Part shown: positions 37,601-46,400 of the stretch, one piece after another
Numbering within the stretch: the first letter of the stretch is position 1
How the letters are laid out: each line of letters opens with the position of its first letter
Assembly (NCBI RefSeq): GCF_029893585.1
Contig: NZ_JARXYX010000024.1
Location: 62,001-126,000, forward strand
Direction: 5' to 3'
Source: Streptomyces sp. LBL
GTDB lineage: Bacteria > Actinomycetota > Actinomycetes > Streptomycetales > Streptomycetaceae
Length of the DNA stretch: 64,000 nt
Program-made: the position numbers and the translations under genes
Notes under the pieces: model-generated
Databases searched by the model: none
What the model saw: only the letters and a program-made list of their open reading frames with translations
What the model was told of the DNA's origin: nothing

Positions 37601-39322
37601 TCAGCGCGCCGCGCGGTTGACGGCGGAGACGACCGCCTTCAGCGAGGCACGTGTCGTGTTCGCGTCGATGCCGATTCCCCACAGAATCTTGTCGTCGATC
37701 GCGCATTCGATGTACGAGGCGGCCTGCGCGGAGGCGCCCTCGCTCATCGTGTGCTCCTGGTAGTCCAGCAGGCGGGCGTCGACGCCGACGCCCTGCAGCG
37801 CTTGGAAGAACGCGGAGATCGGACCGTTGCCGGTGCCCACCAGGACGGTCTCGACGCCGTCCACCTCCGCCTCGACCGTCAGCGTGTCGACGCCGTCCTT
37901 GTCCGTCGTCGACTGGCCGTTCCGGACCTGGATACGACCCCACCGGTTCAGGGGGTTGGGCAGGTACTCGTCCTGGAAGGTCGCCCAGATGTCGTTCCCG
38001 GTGACCTCGCCTCCCTCGGCGTCCGTCTTCGCCTGGATGATCTTCGAGAACTCGATCTGCATCCGGCGCGGCAGGTCCAGCTTGTGGTCGTTCTTCAGGA
38101 CGTACGCGATACCGCCCTTGCCGGACTGCGAGTTGACGCGGATGACCGCCTCGTAGGAGCGGCCGACGTCCTTCGGGTCGATCGGCAGGTACGGCACGGC
38201 CCACTCGATGTCGTCGACGGTGACGCCCTTCGCGGCCGCGTCGGCCTCCATGGCGTCGAAGCCCTTCTTGATGGCGTCCTGGTGGGAGCCGGAGAAGGAC
38301 GTGTAGACCAGGTCGCCCACGTACGGGTGGCGCGGGTGGACCTCCATCTGGTTGCAGTACTCCCACACGCGACGGATCTCGTCTATGTCGGAGAAGTCGA
38401 TCTGCGGGTCGACGCCCTGGGAGAACAGGTTCATGCCCAGGGTGACCAGGTCGACGTTGCCGGTGCGCTCGCCCTGGCCGAAGAGGCAGCCTTCGACGCG
38501 GTCGGCGCCGGCCATCAGCGCCAGCTCGGCGGCGGCGACGGCCGTACCGCGGTCGTTGTGCGGGTGGATCGAGATGCAGACGTGCTCGCGGCGGGACAGG
38601 TTGCGCCCCATCCACTCGAAGCGGTCGGCGTGGGTCGACGGGGTCGAACGCTCCACCGTGGCGGGCAGGTTGAGGATGATCTCGCGGCCCGGGCCGGGCT
38701 GGTAGACGTCCATCACCGCCTCGCAGACCTCCAGCGCGAAGTCCAGCTCGGTGTCGGTGAAGATCTCGGGGCTGTACTGGTATCCGAACTCGGTCTCGGG
38801 ACCCAGCAGTTTCTCCGCGTACTCCATCACCAGGCGGGTGCCGTCGACGGCGATCTGCTTGATCTCGTCCTTGGAGCCGCGGAAGACCACGCGGCGGAAG
38901 ACCGGCGCGGTGGCGTTGTACAGGTGGACCGTGGCGCGCTTGGCGCCCTTCAGGGACTCCACGGTCCGCTCGATCAGGTCCTCGCGGGCCTGGGTCAGTA
39001 CGGAGATGGTGACGTCGTCGGGGATGGCACCCGGCTCCTCGACGATGGAGCGTACGAAGTCGAAGTCGGTCTGGCCGGAGGCCGGGAAGCCGACCTCGAT
39101 CTCCTTGTAGCCCATCGCGACCAGTTGGTCGAACATCCGGCGCTTGCGCTCGGGCGACATCGGGTCGATCAGGGCCTGGTTGCCGTCACGCAGGTCGGTG
39201 GAGAGCCAGCGGGGGGCGACGGTGATCCGATTGTTCGGCCAGGTGCGGTCGGGGATGTCGACCTGGTCGTACTGGCCGTACTTGTGGATCGGCAGGGAAC
39301 TGGGCTGCTGGCGGTTGGCCAT
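37601..39322 (-). CDS. leuA: 2-isopropylmalate synthase
   Basis: This is the first committed enzyme of leucine synthesis: acetyl-CoA plus 2-ketoisovalerate gives 2-isopropylmalate. It has 573 residues and is the long (type 2) LeuA of actinobacteria. The catalytic TIM barrel shows LSTDLRDGNQAL (metal Asp, Arg), ICISIHPHNDRGTA (HxH metal ligands, about residues 250-262) and GCLFGQGERTGN. The C-terminal regulatory domain (leucine feedback site) ends with SEGASAQAASYIECAIDD. The start ATG 39322 is preceded by GAGGAG. It is preceded by a short Leu-rich leader peptide, so it is probably attenuated by leucyl-tRNA. Confidence 0.97.
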   Translation of the reverse strand: MANRQQPSSLPIHKYGQYDQVDIPDRTWPNNRITVAPRWLSTDLRDGNQALIDPMSPERKRRMFDQLVAMGYKEIEVGFPASGQTDFDFVRSIVEEPGAIPDDVTISVLTQAREDLIERTVESLKGAKRATVHLYNATAPVFRRVVFRGSKDEIKQIAVDGTRLVMEYAEKLLGPETEFGYQYSPEIFTDTELDFALEVCEAVMDVYQPGPGREIILNLPATVERSTPSTHADRFEWMGRNLSRREHVCISIHPHNDRGTAVAAAELALMAGADRVEGCLFGQGERTGNVDLVTLGMNLFSQGVDPQIDFSDIDEIRRVWEYCNQMEVHPRHPYVGDLVYTSFSGSHQDAIKKGFDAMEADAAAKGVTVDDIEWAVPYLPIDPKDVGRSYEAVIRVNSQSGKGGIAYVLKNDHKLDLPRRMQIEFSKIIQAKTDAEGGEVTGNDIWATFQDEYLPNPLNRWGRIQVRNGQSTTDKDGVDTLTVEAEVDGVETVLVGTGNGPISAFFQALQGVGVDARLLDYQEHTMSEGASAQAASYIECAIDDKILWGIGIDANTTRASLKAVVSAVNRAAR

Positions 39323-39418
39323 GATGCGGGGGCTCCTCGAATGTCCGCGGTGTCCGCGGGGCCGGAAAGACGGCCGACGACGCAACACCAAGCACCGCGG
39401 GGAGGGAGTCGGCCTCGA
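39323..39418 (-). promoter_or_regulatory. Attenuator-like leader between leuL and leuA
   Basis: After the leader peptide stop, GGCCGAC and its complement GTCGGCC (on the minus strand) can pair over about 25 bases and are followed by GTCTTTCC. A second small stem, GGCCG with CGGCC around TCTTTC, overlaps it. Alternative pairing around a T-run is what an attenuator needs. Structure not computed. Confidence 0.5.
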
Positions 39419-39466
39419 TTACAGGCCCTCGCCGCGGCAGCTAAGGAGAAGCAGCCCGAAAGTCAT
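39419..39466 (-). CDS. leuL: leu leader peptide
   Basis: This 15-residue peptide, MTFGLLLLSCRGEGL, has four consecutive Leu codons (CTG, CTT, CTC, CTT) and a fifth Leu before the stop. It lies 97 bases upstream of leuA on the same strand. Ribosome stalling at these codons when charged leucyl-tRNA is low would switch the attenuator toward read-through. CTT is rare in this GC-rich genome, which fits a sensor role. Confidence 0.75.
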   Translation of the reverse strand: MTFGLLLLSCRGEGL

Positions 39467-39656
39467 GATGCCGTGGATCCTAGCCGAGCCGCGCCGGACG
39501 CGCGGGCCTGTATCAGTATGCGGGACCCCGGAGACCAACGGGACAAAACGTGCGCCATACCACTTCGTCGCGGATTGCGTGACCCGCTGTCCCGATATTT
39601 CACCAATCATGGTTGCGGGTAGTGACACTCTCATCACTCAGTGCAAGGGTGCGGGC

Positions 39657-40727
39657 ATGACCACCCACGGGGGCTTCGAGCCCGTCTTCTGCACCGTCGT
39701 CCCGCCGCATGTCCTCGACAAGCTGGCCAGCAACGACGACCCCGCACTCTCCGGTCCCGCCCGGCGCACCCTGATGCGCGACAGCGAGCTGCGGGGCCGG
39801 CGCCGCGTCACCACCGAGTTCCGCCTCGCGGCGGCCCCGGCCGCGAAGGCACCGTCGGACCAGCCGCTGCGCACCCTCTACGACGCCGGGCACGGGACCG
39901 GCCTGCCCGGCACCGAGGTGCGCGCGGAGGGCTCGGAACCGGGCCAGGACGCCACGGTCAACCGCGCCTACTCCGGCCTCGGCGCCACCTTCGACCTCTA
40001 CCTCAAGGCCTACGGCCGCCACTCGATCGACGGCGACGGCCTGCCTCTGGACGCCACCGTCCACTACGACGAGAACTACAACAACGCCTTCTGGAACGGC
40101 GAGCAGATGGTGTTCGGCGACGGCGACGGCGAGATCTTCCTCGACTTCACCATCCCGATCGACGTCATCGGCCACGAACTGACCCACGGGGTCACGCAGT
40201 ACACGGCGAACCTCACGTACTTCGGGCAGCCGGGCGCTCTCAACGAGTCGGTGTCCGACGTCTTCGGCTCCCTCATCAAGCAGTACACGCTGGGCCAGAC
40301 CGCCGCCGAGGCCGACTGGCTGATCGGCGCGGGCCTGCTCGCCCCGAGCGTCACCGGAAAGGCCCTGCGCTCCATGAAGGAGCCGGGCAGCGCGTACGAC
40401 GACGACGTCCTCGGCAAGGACCCGCAGCCCGCGACGATGGACGACTACGTCCGCACCGGCCGCGACAACGGCGGCGTCCACATCAACTCCGGCATCCCCA
40501 ACCACGCGTTCTACCTGGCCGCCACCGCCCTCGGCGGCTACGCCTGGGAGAAGGCGGGCCAGGTCTGGTACGACGTCCTGACCGGCGGCGAGCTGACGGA
40601 GCGGGCCTTCTTCACCGACTTCGCCAAGCTGACGGTGAAGGCGGCGCGCGAACGCTTCGGCGACGGCGGCGAGGAGTTCCAGGCCGTGGGGAAGGCGTGG
40701 GAGCAGGTCGGGGTGCGGATTTCGTAG
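39657..40727 (+). CDS. M4-family metalloprotease, protealysin-like
   Basis: This thermolysin-family zinc endopeptidase has 356 residues without a signal peptide. A short protealysin-type propeptide carries the PPHVLDKLA motif (about residues 15-23). The catalytic zinc site is VIGHELTHGVTQ (HExxH), and the third ligand is the Glu in LNESVSDVFG. The C-terminal substrate site is GGVHINSGIPNHAFYLAA. Lack of a signal suggests intracellular action or export by another route. Start ATG 39657 is divergent from leuL-leuA. The next gene encodes its probable inhibitor. Confidence 0.93.
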   Translation: MTTHGGFEPVFCTVVPPHVLDKLASNDDPALSGPARRTLMRDSELRGRRRVTTEFRLAAAPAAKAPSDQPLRTLYDAGHGTGLPGTEVRAEGSEPGQDATVNRAYSGLGATFDLYLKAYGRHSIDGDGLPLDATVHYDENYNNAFWNGEQMVFGDGDGEIFLDFTIPIDVIGHELTHGVTQYTANLTYFGQPGALNESVSDVFGSLIKQYTLGQTAAEADWLIGAGLLAPSVTGKALRSMKEPGSAYDDDVLGKDPQPATMDDYVRTGRDNGGVHINSGIPNHAFYLAATALGGYAWEKAGQVWYDVLTGGELTERAFFTDFAKLTVKAARERFGDGGEEFQAVGKAWEQVGVRIS

Positions 40728-40864
40728 ACGCGGATGTCCTCGCCTCGGCACGCCTCTCCTCGCCCGCCCCGCCCCCCTCCCGTCTCGTCCCGTCCTGCCC
40801 CGTCTCGTCTCGTCCCCTCCCGTCCTGGTTCCGTACCGGGCACTTCCGTACTAGACAGGGATCC

Positions 40865-41131
40865 ATGCGTATTCAGGTGAGGCGCACGGGCGGGTTCGTG
40901 GGCATCGAGCGGCATGCCGAGGTGGACACCTCGGGGCGGCCCGACGCCCACGAGTGGCAGGCCCTGGCCGAGAAGGCGGTCGCCGCCGGCCGGGGCACCC
41001 CTCCGATCGGGGTGCCGGACGGCTTCGGCTACCAGATCACCGTGGACGGGAAGACGGTGTACGCGGCGGATCCCCGGCTGACCGAGGAACAGCGGCAGCT
41101 GATCTCGAAGGTGCTGAAGGAAGGCGCGTAA
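40865..41131 (+). CDS. Protealysin inhibitor emfourin-like protein
   Basis: This 88-residue protein starts MRIQVRRTGGFVGIERHAEVDT and contains DGFGYQITVDGKTVYAADPRLTEE. It matches the emfourin family of small proteins encoded next to protealysin-like M4 proteases and inhibiting them by slow tight binding. It is separated from the protease by 137 bases, so it may have its own promoter. The pair works like a protease-inhibitor module to keep the enzyme harmless inside the cell. Confidence 0.85.
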   Translation: MRIQVRRTGGFVGIERHAEVDTSGRPDAHEWQALAEKAVAAGRGTPPIGVPDGFGYQITVDGKTVYAADPRLTEEQRQLISKVLKEGA

Positions 41132-41189
41132 GCGCTCGTTCCCGCCTGCCCGTTGACTTCCGTTACCGCCGGTACGGATGATCCGGCGC

Positions 41190-42509
41190 ATGACGACGGA
41201 CCCGATGCCTCAGTTCCCGCCCGGTTTCCTGTGGGGCGTGTCGACCTCGGCCCACCAGATCGAGGGGGCCCCGGACCAGCGCGAGCCGTCCGTCTGGGAC
41301 GCGTTCTCGGCCGAGCCGGGACGGGTGAAGGACGGCTCGACGGCGGCGGTGGCCTGCGACCACTACCACCGCTACCGCGAGGACGTGGCGCTCCTGGCCG
41401 GCCTCGGCGTGGACGCGTACCGCTTCTCGGTCTCCTGGCCGCGGGTGAACTCCCCCGGCGGTCTCGACTTCTACGACCGCCTGGTGGACGAACTGTGCTC
41501 GGCGGGCGTGCGGCCGGTCCCGACCCTCTTCCACTGGGACCTGCCGGTCACTCTCCAGGAGGCGGGCGGCTGGCTGAACCGGGACACCGCCGCCCGCTTC
41601 GCCGAGTACGTCTCGGTCGTGGCCGACCGGCTCGGCGACCGCGTGAAGAAGTGGATCACGATCAACGAGCCCGCCGAGCACACGCTGTTCGGACACGCGC
41701 TGGGCGTCCACGCGCCGGGCAAGCAGCTGATGTTCGACGCCCTTCCCGCCGCCCACCACCAGCTCCTGGCCCACGGCCTGGCCGTACGGGCCCTGCGTGC
41801 GGCCGGCGCCACGGACCTCGGCATCGCCAACTCGCACGGTCCGACCTGGCCGGCGTCCCAGGAACCGGCGGACCTGGAGGCGGCCGGTTTCTACGACGTC
41901 CTCCTCAACCGCCTGTTCGCGGACCCGGTCCTGCTGGGCGCATACCCGGACGGGATCGGCGAGTTGATGCCGGGTGATGTCCCGGCGGACCTGAAGGTGA
42001 TCGGGGAGCCGGTCGACTGGTACGGCGTCAACTACTACGCGCCGACCCGGGTGGGCGCACCGCTGGGCGCCGACATCGAGTTCGGCGGACTGACGATCCC
42101 CGCGGAACTCCCCTTCTCGGTACGGGAGATCGAGGGCGTCCCGGTGACGGACTTCGGCTGGCCGGTGGTCCCGGAGGGCCTGACGGAACTGCTCACCGGC
42201 TTCCGGGACCGCTACGGCGACCGCCTCCCGCCGGTCGTCATCACCGAGAACGGCTGCTCGTACGAGGGTCTCGACGACCAGAACCGGATCGCCTACCTGG
42301 ACGGCCACATCCGGGCACTGCACCGCGCGGCGGAGACGGGCGTCGACGTACGCGGCTACTTCCTGTGGTCCCTGCTCGACAACTTCGAGTGGGCGGAGGG
42401 GTACGCACGGCGGTTCGGGCTGGTCCACGTGGACTTCGAGACGCTGGCCAGGACACCGAAGGCGTCGTACCGCTGGTACCAGGAGCTGCTGCGAGCCCAG
42501 CGGGGCTGA
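41190..42509 (+). CDS. Beta-glucosidase, glycoside hydrolase family 1
   Basis: This hydrolyses beta-linked glucosides such as cellobiose, retaining mechanism, 439 residues. The family start is FPPGFLWGVSTSAHQIEGA. The acid/base Glu is in WITINEPAEH (about residues 155-165; TINEP replaces the usual TLNEP). The nucleophile Glu is in VVITENGCSYEG. The C-terminal DLLDNFEWAEGYARRFGLVHVDF-like segment is present. No signal peptide, so it is intracellular. Start ATG 41190 or 41178 is possible; neither has a strong RBS. Confidence 0.93.
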   Translation: MTTDPMPQFPPGFLWGVSTSAHQIEGAPDQREPSVWDAFSAEPGRVKDGSTAAVACDHYHRYREDVALLAGLGVDAYRFSVSWPRVNSPGGLDFYDRLVDELCSAGVRPVPTLFHWDLPVTLQEAGGWLNRDTAARFAEYVSVVADRLGDRVKKWITINEPAEHTLFGHALGVHAPGKQLMFDALPAAHHQLLAHGLAVRALRAAGATDLGIANSHGPTWPASQEPADLEAAGFYDVLLNRLFADPVLLGAYPDGIGELMPGDVPADLKVIGEPVDWYGVNYYAPTRVGAPLGADIEFGGLTIPAELPFSVREIEGVPVTDFGWPVVPEGLTELLTGFRDRYGDRLPPVVITENGCSYEGLDDQNRIAYLDGHIRALHRAAETGVDVRGYFLWSLLDNFEWAEGYARRFGLVHVDFETLARTPKASYRWYQELLRAQRG

Positions 42510-42553
42510 GGTCCAGGGGGGTGGTGTCCAGCGGGGGGCAGGCGGAGCGTAGG

Positions 42554-42576
42554 CCCAGGGGGCCGAGCCCCCTGGG
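42554..42576. terminator. Hairpin between convergent beta-glucosidase and era genes
   Basis: CCCAGGGGG and CCCCCTGGG pair over 9 bp around a 5-base loop. It sits between the two stop codons. Confidence 0.65.
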
Positions 42577-42585
42577 TGGGGGCGC

Positions 42586-43542
42586 TCAGAAGCCGAGTTT
42601 GCGCAGTTGCCTCGGGTCCCGCTGCCAGTCCTTCGCGACCTTCACGTGCAGGTCCAGGAAGACCGGCGTGCCGAGGAGAGCCTCGATCTGCTTCCGCGAC
42701 TTGATGCCGACCTCCTTCAGGCGCTTGCCCTTGGGGCCGATGACGATCCCCTTCTGGCTGGGGCGCTCGATGTAGACGAAGGCGTGGATGTCGAGGAGGG
42801 GCCGGTCGGCGGGGCGGTCCTCGCGCGGGAGCATCTCCTCCACCACGACGGCGATGGAGTGCGGAAGCTCGTCCCGGACCCCCTCCAGCGCGGCCTCGCG
42901 GATCAGCTCGGCGATCATGACCTGTTCGGGCTCGTCCGTGAGGTCGCCCTCCGGGTAGAGGGGCGGGCCCTCCGGGATCAGCGGGACGATCAGGTCGGCC
43001 AGCAGGTCCACCTGCTCGTCGCCGACCGCCGAGACGGGGACGATCTCCGCCCACTCGAAGCCCAGCTCCTTGCCGAGCTGGTCGATCGCGATCAGCTGCT
43101 CGGCCAGGGTCTTCGAGTCCACCAGGTCGGTCTTGGTGACGATCGCGATCTTCGGCGTCTTCTTGATGGACGCCAGTTCCTTCGCGATGAACCGGTCACC
43201 GGGACCGAGCTTCTCGTTCGCCGGCAGACAGAAGCCGATCACGTCGACCTCGGCCCAGGTCGTACGGACGATGTCGTTGAGTCGCTGGCCGAGCAGCGTG
43301 CGCGGTTTGTGCAGCCCCGGGGTGTCCACCAGGATCAGCTGGGCGTCGGGCCGGTGCACGATCCCCCGTACCGTGTGCCGCGTCGTCTGCGGCTGGTTCG
43401 CGGTGATGGCCACCTTCTGCCCGACCAGAGCGTTCGTAAGAGTGGACTTGCCCGCGTTGGGGCGGCCCACGAAGCAGGCGAAGCCGGCGCGATGGGGTGC
43501 CGACGACGCCGACGGCTCGGATGACTGACTGCGAACGCTCAT
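42586..43542 (-). CDS. era: GTPase Era
   Basis: This essential GTPase acts in 16S rRNA processing and 30S assembly. It has 318 residues. G1 is GRPNAGKST (about residues 26-34), G2 includes TTRHTV, G3 is DTPGLHKP, and G4 is VTKTDLVD. The C-terminal KH domain binds the 3' end of 16S rRNA and contains KGIVIGPKGKRLKEVG. I chose ATG 43542 because GGGAG lies about 10 bases upstream. In many actinobacteria era follows phoH-ybeY-corC; here other genes separate them. Confidence 0.96.
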   Translation of the reverse strand: MSVRSQSSEPSASSAPHRAGFACFVGRPNAGKSTLTNALVGQKVAITANQPQTTRHTVRGIVHRPDAQLILVDTPGLHKPRTLLGQRLNDIVRTTWAEVDVIGFCLPANEKLGPGDRFIAKELASIKKTPKIAIVTKTDLVDSKTLAEQLIAIDQLGKELGFEWAEIVPVSAVGDEQVDLLADLIVPLIPEGPPLYPEGDLTDEPEQVMIAELIREAALEGVRDELPHSIAVVVEEMLPREDRPADRPLLDIHAFVYIERPSQKGIVIGPKGKRLKEVGIKSRKQIEALLGTPVFLDLHVKVAKDWQRDPRQLRKLGF

Positions 43543-43666
43543 GCGGCCCATTCTCCCTGATCCACAAGGTGTCGCCGCACAACCGACCGATCACCGTCTC
43601 TCCACACCTCACCCCGCGTCTCACCCCACACCTCACCCCGTGAGCTTTCGGAAACCCTCACGCAAC

Positions 43667-43704
43667 GAAACGTCACGGAAACACACCTGTACGCAACCGG
43701 AAAC
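43667..43704 (+). promoter_or_regulatory. GlnR-like site upstream of amtB
   Basis: Pentamers GAAAC, GAAAC, GTACG and GAAAC occur at 43667, 43678, 43689 and 43700, each 11 bases apart. This matches the GlnR box layout (alternating GTnAC and GAAAC half-sites with 6-base spacers). It lies 59-96 bases before the amtB start, so nitrogen limitation probably activates amtB-glnK through GlnR. Confidence 0.6.
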
Positions 43705-43762
43705 GCACGCCGGTGACCCTCTGACGAGCCCCAAGGGCCCCCACACCGTTGGAGAGACGACC

Positions 43763-45073
43763 GTGACCCTCGCCGCCGCAAGCGTCGACACCGGCGACAC
43801 CGCCTGGCTGCTCGCCGCCACCGCCCTCGTCCTGCTGATGACCCCGGGCCTCGCCCTGTTCTACGGCGGGATGGTCCGCACAAAGAGCGTCCTCAACATG
43901 CTGATGATGAGCTTCGTGTCGATCGCCCTGGTCACGGTGGTATGGCTGGCCGCCGGCTACTCCCTCGCGTTCGGCGACGACATCGGCGGCGGACTCCTCG
44001 GCTCGTTGGACCACGTCGGCATGGCGGGCCTCGGCCCGGACAGCGTCCACGGCACCGTCCCCACCCTCCTCTTCGCCACCTTCCAGCTGACCTTCGCGAT
44101 CATCACGGCCGCCCTCATCAGCGGCGCGGTCGCGGACCGCGCGAAGTTCGGCGCGTGGCTGGTCTTCGTGCCGCTGTGGGCGCTGCTGGTATACGTTCCC
44201 GTCGCCCACTGGGTCTGGGGCCCGGGCGGCTGGATCCTGGACACGCTCGGCGCCCTCGACTTCGCCGGCGGCCTGCCGGTGGAGATCACCTCCGGCGCCT
44301 CCGGTCTCGCCCTCGCGCTCGTCCTCGGCCCCCGCCTGGGCTTCAAGAAGGACGCGATGCGTCCGCACAACCTCCCCATGGTCATGCTGGGCGCGGGTCT
44401 CCTCTGGTTCGGCTGGTTCGGTTTCAACGCGGGCTCCGCCCTCGGCGCCAACGGCCTCGCCGCCGCCGCGTTCCTCAACACCCTCGCCGCCGGCTGCACC
44501 GGCCTGCTCGGCTGGCTCCTCGTCGAGCAGAAGCGCGACGGCCACCCGACCACCCTGGGCTCCGCCTCCGGCGCGGTCGCGGGCCTGGTCGCGATCACGC
44601 CCTCCTGCGGATCGGTCTCCCTGCTCGGCGCCCTCGTCGTCGGCCTCGCCGCCGGCACGGTCTGCTCGTACGCCGTGGGCTGGAAGTTCAAGCTGAACTA
44701 CGACGACTCGCTCGACGTCGTCGGCGTCCACCTGGTCGGCGGCGTCATCGGCACGCTGCTCATCGGCGTCTTCGCGGTCGACACCATGACCGACGGCCCC
44801 GAGGGCCTCCTCTACGGCGGCGGGCTCGCCCAGCTCGGCAAGCAGCTGGTGGCCGTGGTCGCCGTGGGGGCGTACGCCTTCCTCGTCACGTACGGCCTCG
44901 GCAAGCTGATCGACAAGACGATGGGCTTCCGCGCGAGCGAGGAGCAGGAGCACACCGGTCTGGACCTTACGGTGCACGCCGAGACCGCATACGATCACGG
45001 CGTCCTGGGCCACGGCGCCCCGGTCTCCGCGTCCTCCGTCCTCTCCGCCCAGAAGGTCAAGAGCCAGGCATGA
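43763..45073 (+). CDS. amtB: Ammonium transporter
   Basis: This imports ammonium. It has 436 residues and eleven membrane segments, typical for AmtB. The pore twin-histidines lie in PVAHWVWGPGGW and DVVGVHLVGGVIG. The signature WFGWFGFNAGSAL and the N-terminal MTPGLALFYGGMVRTKSVLNM are present. GTG 43763 follows GGAGAG. The stop overlaps glnK (ATGA), and AmtB binds GlnK at its cytosolic face, so the two proteins work as a unit. Confidence 0.96.
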   Translation: MTLAAASVDTGDTAWLLAATALVLLMTPGLALFYGGMVRTKSVLNMLMMSFVSIALVTVVWLAAGYSLAFGDDIGGGLLGSLDHVGMAGLGPDSVHGTVPTLLFATFQLTFAIITAALISGAVADRAKFGAWLVFVPLWALLVYVPVAHWVWGPGGWILDTLGALDFAGGLPVEITSGASGLALALVLGPRLGFKKDAMRPHNLPMVMLGAGLLWFGWFGFNAGSALGANGLAAAAFLNTLAAGCTGLLGWLLVEQKRDGHPTTLGSASGAVAGLVAITPSCGSVSLLGALVVGLAAGTVCSYAVGWKFKLNYDDSLDVVGVHLVGGVIGTLLIGVFAVDTMTDGPEGLLYGGGLAQLGKQLVAVVAVGAYAFLVTYGLGKLIDKTMGFRASEEQEHTGLDLTVHAETAYDHGVLGHGAPVSASSVLSAQKVKSQA

Positions 45074-45408
45074 AGCTCATCACCGCGATCGTCAAGCCGT
45101 ACCGCCTCGACGAGGTCAAGACCGCCCTCCAGGAGCTCGGCGTGCACGGTCTGACCGTGACCGAGGCCAGTGGCTACGGCCGTCAGCGCGGCCACACCGA
45201 GGTGTACCGCGGCGCCGAGTACCAGGTCGACCTGGTCCCCAAGGTCCGTATCGAGGTCGTCGTCGAGGACGCCGCCGCGGACGCGGCGATCGACGCGATC
45301 GTCAAGGCCGCGAAGACGGGGAAGATCGGCGACGGAAAGGTGTGGATGCTGCCGGTGGAGACGGTCGTACGGGTACGGACGGGCGAGCGCGGACCCGACG
45401 CGCTCTGA
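45070..45408 (+). CDS. glnK: Nitrogen regulatory P-II protein
   Basis: This trimeric signal protein binds ATP, ADP and 2-oxoglutarate and plugs AmtB. It has 112 residues. The T-loop has Tyr51 in EVYRGAEYQVDLVPK, the residue modified in the family (adenylylated in Streptomyces). B- and C-loop motifs KTGKIGDGKVWM and ETVVRVRTGE are intact. No glnD (modifying enzyme) follows, unlike the S. coelicolor amtB-glnK-glnD operon as I remember it. Its last 107 bases overlap the convergent WxL-interacting-like gene. Confidence 0.95.
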   Translation: MKLITAIVKPYRLDEVKTALQELGVHGLTVTEASGYGRQRGHTEVYRGAEYQVDLVPKVRIEVVVEDAAADAAIDAIVKAAKTGKIGDGKVWMLPVETVVRVRTGERGPDAL

Positions 45409-46336
45409 CCAGCAGGACGACGCCCACCACCAGGGCGACGGCCAGTACCGCCACGACCAGCCACGGCAGGGCGAAGAAGGACGCGCTCGCCGACTCCCGG
45501 GTGTTCTGCGCGCTCGCCGTCAACGTCACATCGCCCCAGTCGAGTTGCGGCGCGCCCCGCCACGGTTCGGAGAGCCGCACCCGCTGTCCGGGCAACAGCT
45601 CGGCGGGGACCTTCGGCAGATCGCGGGCGAGGAGCGTTCGGCCGAACAGGCCCTGTGCCCGCAGTTCCACCTTCGGGTCGACGGTGACGTTGCCGGTGTT
45701 GTGGAGGGTGTAGGAGACCGTCGCCGCGCTGTCGCCGAGGCCGGGGACGAGTGGCTGAGAATGGATGACGCGGACGTCCTCGACGGCGATCGCGGCGAGG
45801 ACGGGGCCGCCGACGCGGAGGTAGACGCGGGCACCGACGGCCCGTTGCACACCGAGCGCGAGGGAGCCGTCGCCCTGGTCCACGCGTTCGTCGAGTGCCA
45901 CCAACGCGCCCGGATGGTCCCCGGGTTCGGCGTCCGCGGGCACCCGGAGCGTGAAGGGCACGGCGACCTCGCCGTGCGCCGGGACGGTGACCCGGGTGCG
46001 GGCGGGCTTCGCCCACGCACCCACCCCGCGCTGCCTCTCCTTCTGCGTCCGTACGGCGAAACCGCCGTCGCGGGCGGTGTTGTAGGCGTCGGCCGCGTAG
46101 AGGCGGAAGGTCAGCGGGCCGCCGGTCTTGTTGGCGACGACGACCTTGTCCCTCAGGGTCGTACCGGGGTCGGCGGAGAGGTAGAAGTACGGGCGGTCGG
46201 CGATCTGCGAGGACGCCGGGTAGACGGACCAGTTGCCGTTGTCGGCGGCGTGGGCGGGTCCCGCGGTCAGGGCCAGGAGCAGCAGGCCGAGGAGGAGAAC
46301 GGAGAACGTGCGCATGGGTGCGACGAACGTGCGCAT
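45302..46336 (-). CDS. DUF916-like WxL-interacting surface protein with C-terminal membrane anchor
   Basis: This has 344 residues. A Sec signal (MRTFSVLLLGLLLLALTAGPAHA) is followed by an all-beta ectodomain. It starts NGNWSVYPASSQIADRPYFYL, which resembles the DUF916/WxL-interacting domain: immunoglobulin-like strands such as VPAHGEVAVPFTLRVPADAEPGDHPG. A C-terminal membrane segment (LPWLVVAVLAVALVVGVVLLV) and a basic tail anchor it. A 21-bp tandem duplication supplies two candidate starts, 46336 and 46315. The 3' end overlaps glnK convergently by 107 bases. It is paired with the WxL-type protein upstream. Confidence 0.7.
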   Translation of the reverse strand: MRTFVAPMRTFSVLLLGLLLLALTAGPAHAADNGNWSVYPASSQIADRPYFYLSADPGTTLRDKVVVANKTGGPLTFRLYAADAYNTARDGGFAVRTQKERQRGVGAWAKPARTRVTVPAHGEVAVPFTLRVPADAEPGDHPGALVALDERVDQGDGSLALGVQRAVGARVYLRVGGPVLAAIAVEDVRVIHSQPLVPGLGDSAATVSYTLHNTGNVTVDPKVELRAQGLFGRTLLARDLPKVPAELLPGQRVRLSEPWRGAPQLDWGDVTLTASAQNTRESASASFFALPWLVVAVLAVALVVGVVLLVRARRVRARPSVPVRPSPPAASTPFRRRSSPSSRP

Positions 46337-46400
46337 GGATGCGGCCCCCACGGACGTGGATGGAGGCGACGGGCGGGTGCGGGCGCCCGTGCCGTCGGAC

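Noticed and set aside
41190..41977. Alternative plus-strand frames over the beta-glucosidase
   Set aside because: Only one frame has the GH1 motifs (TINEP, ITENG).
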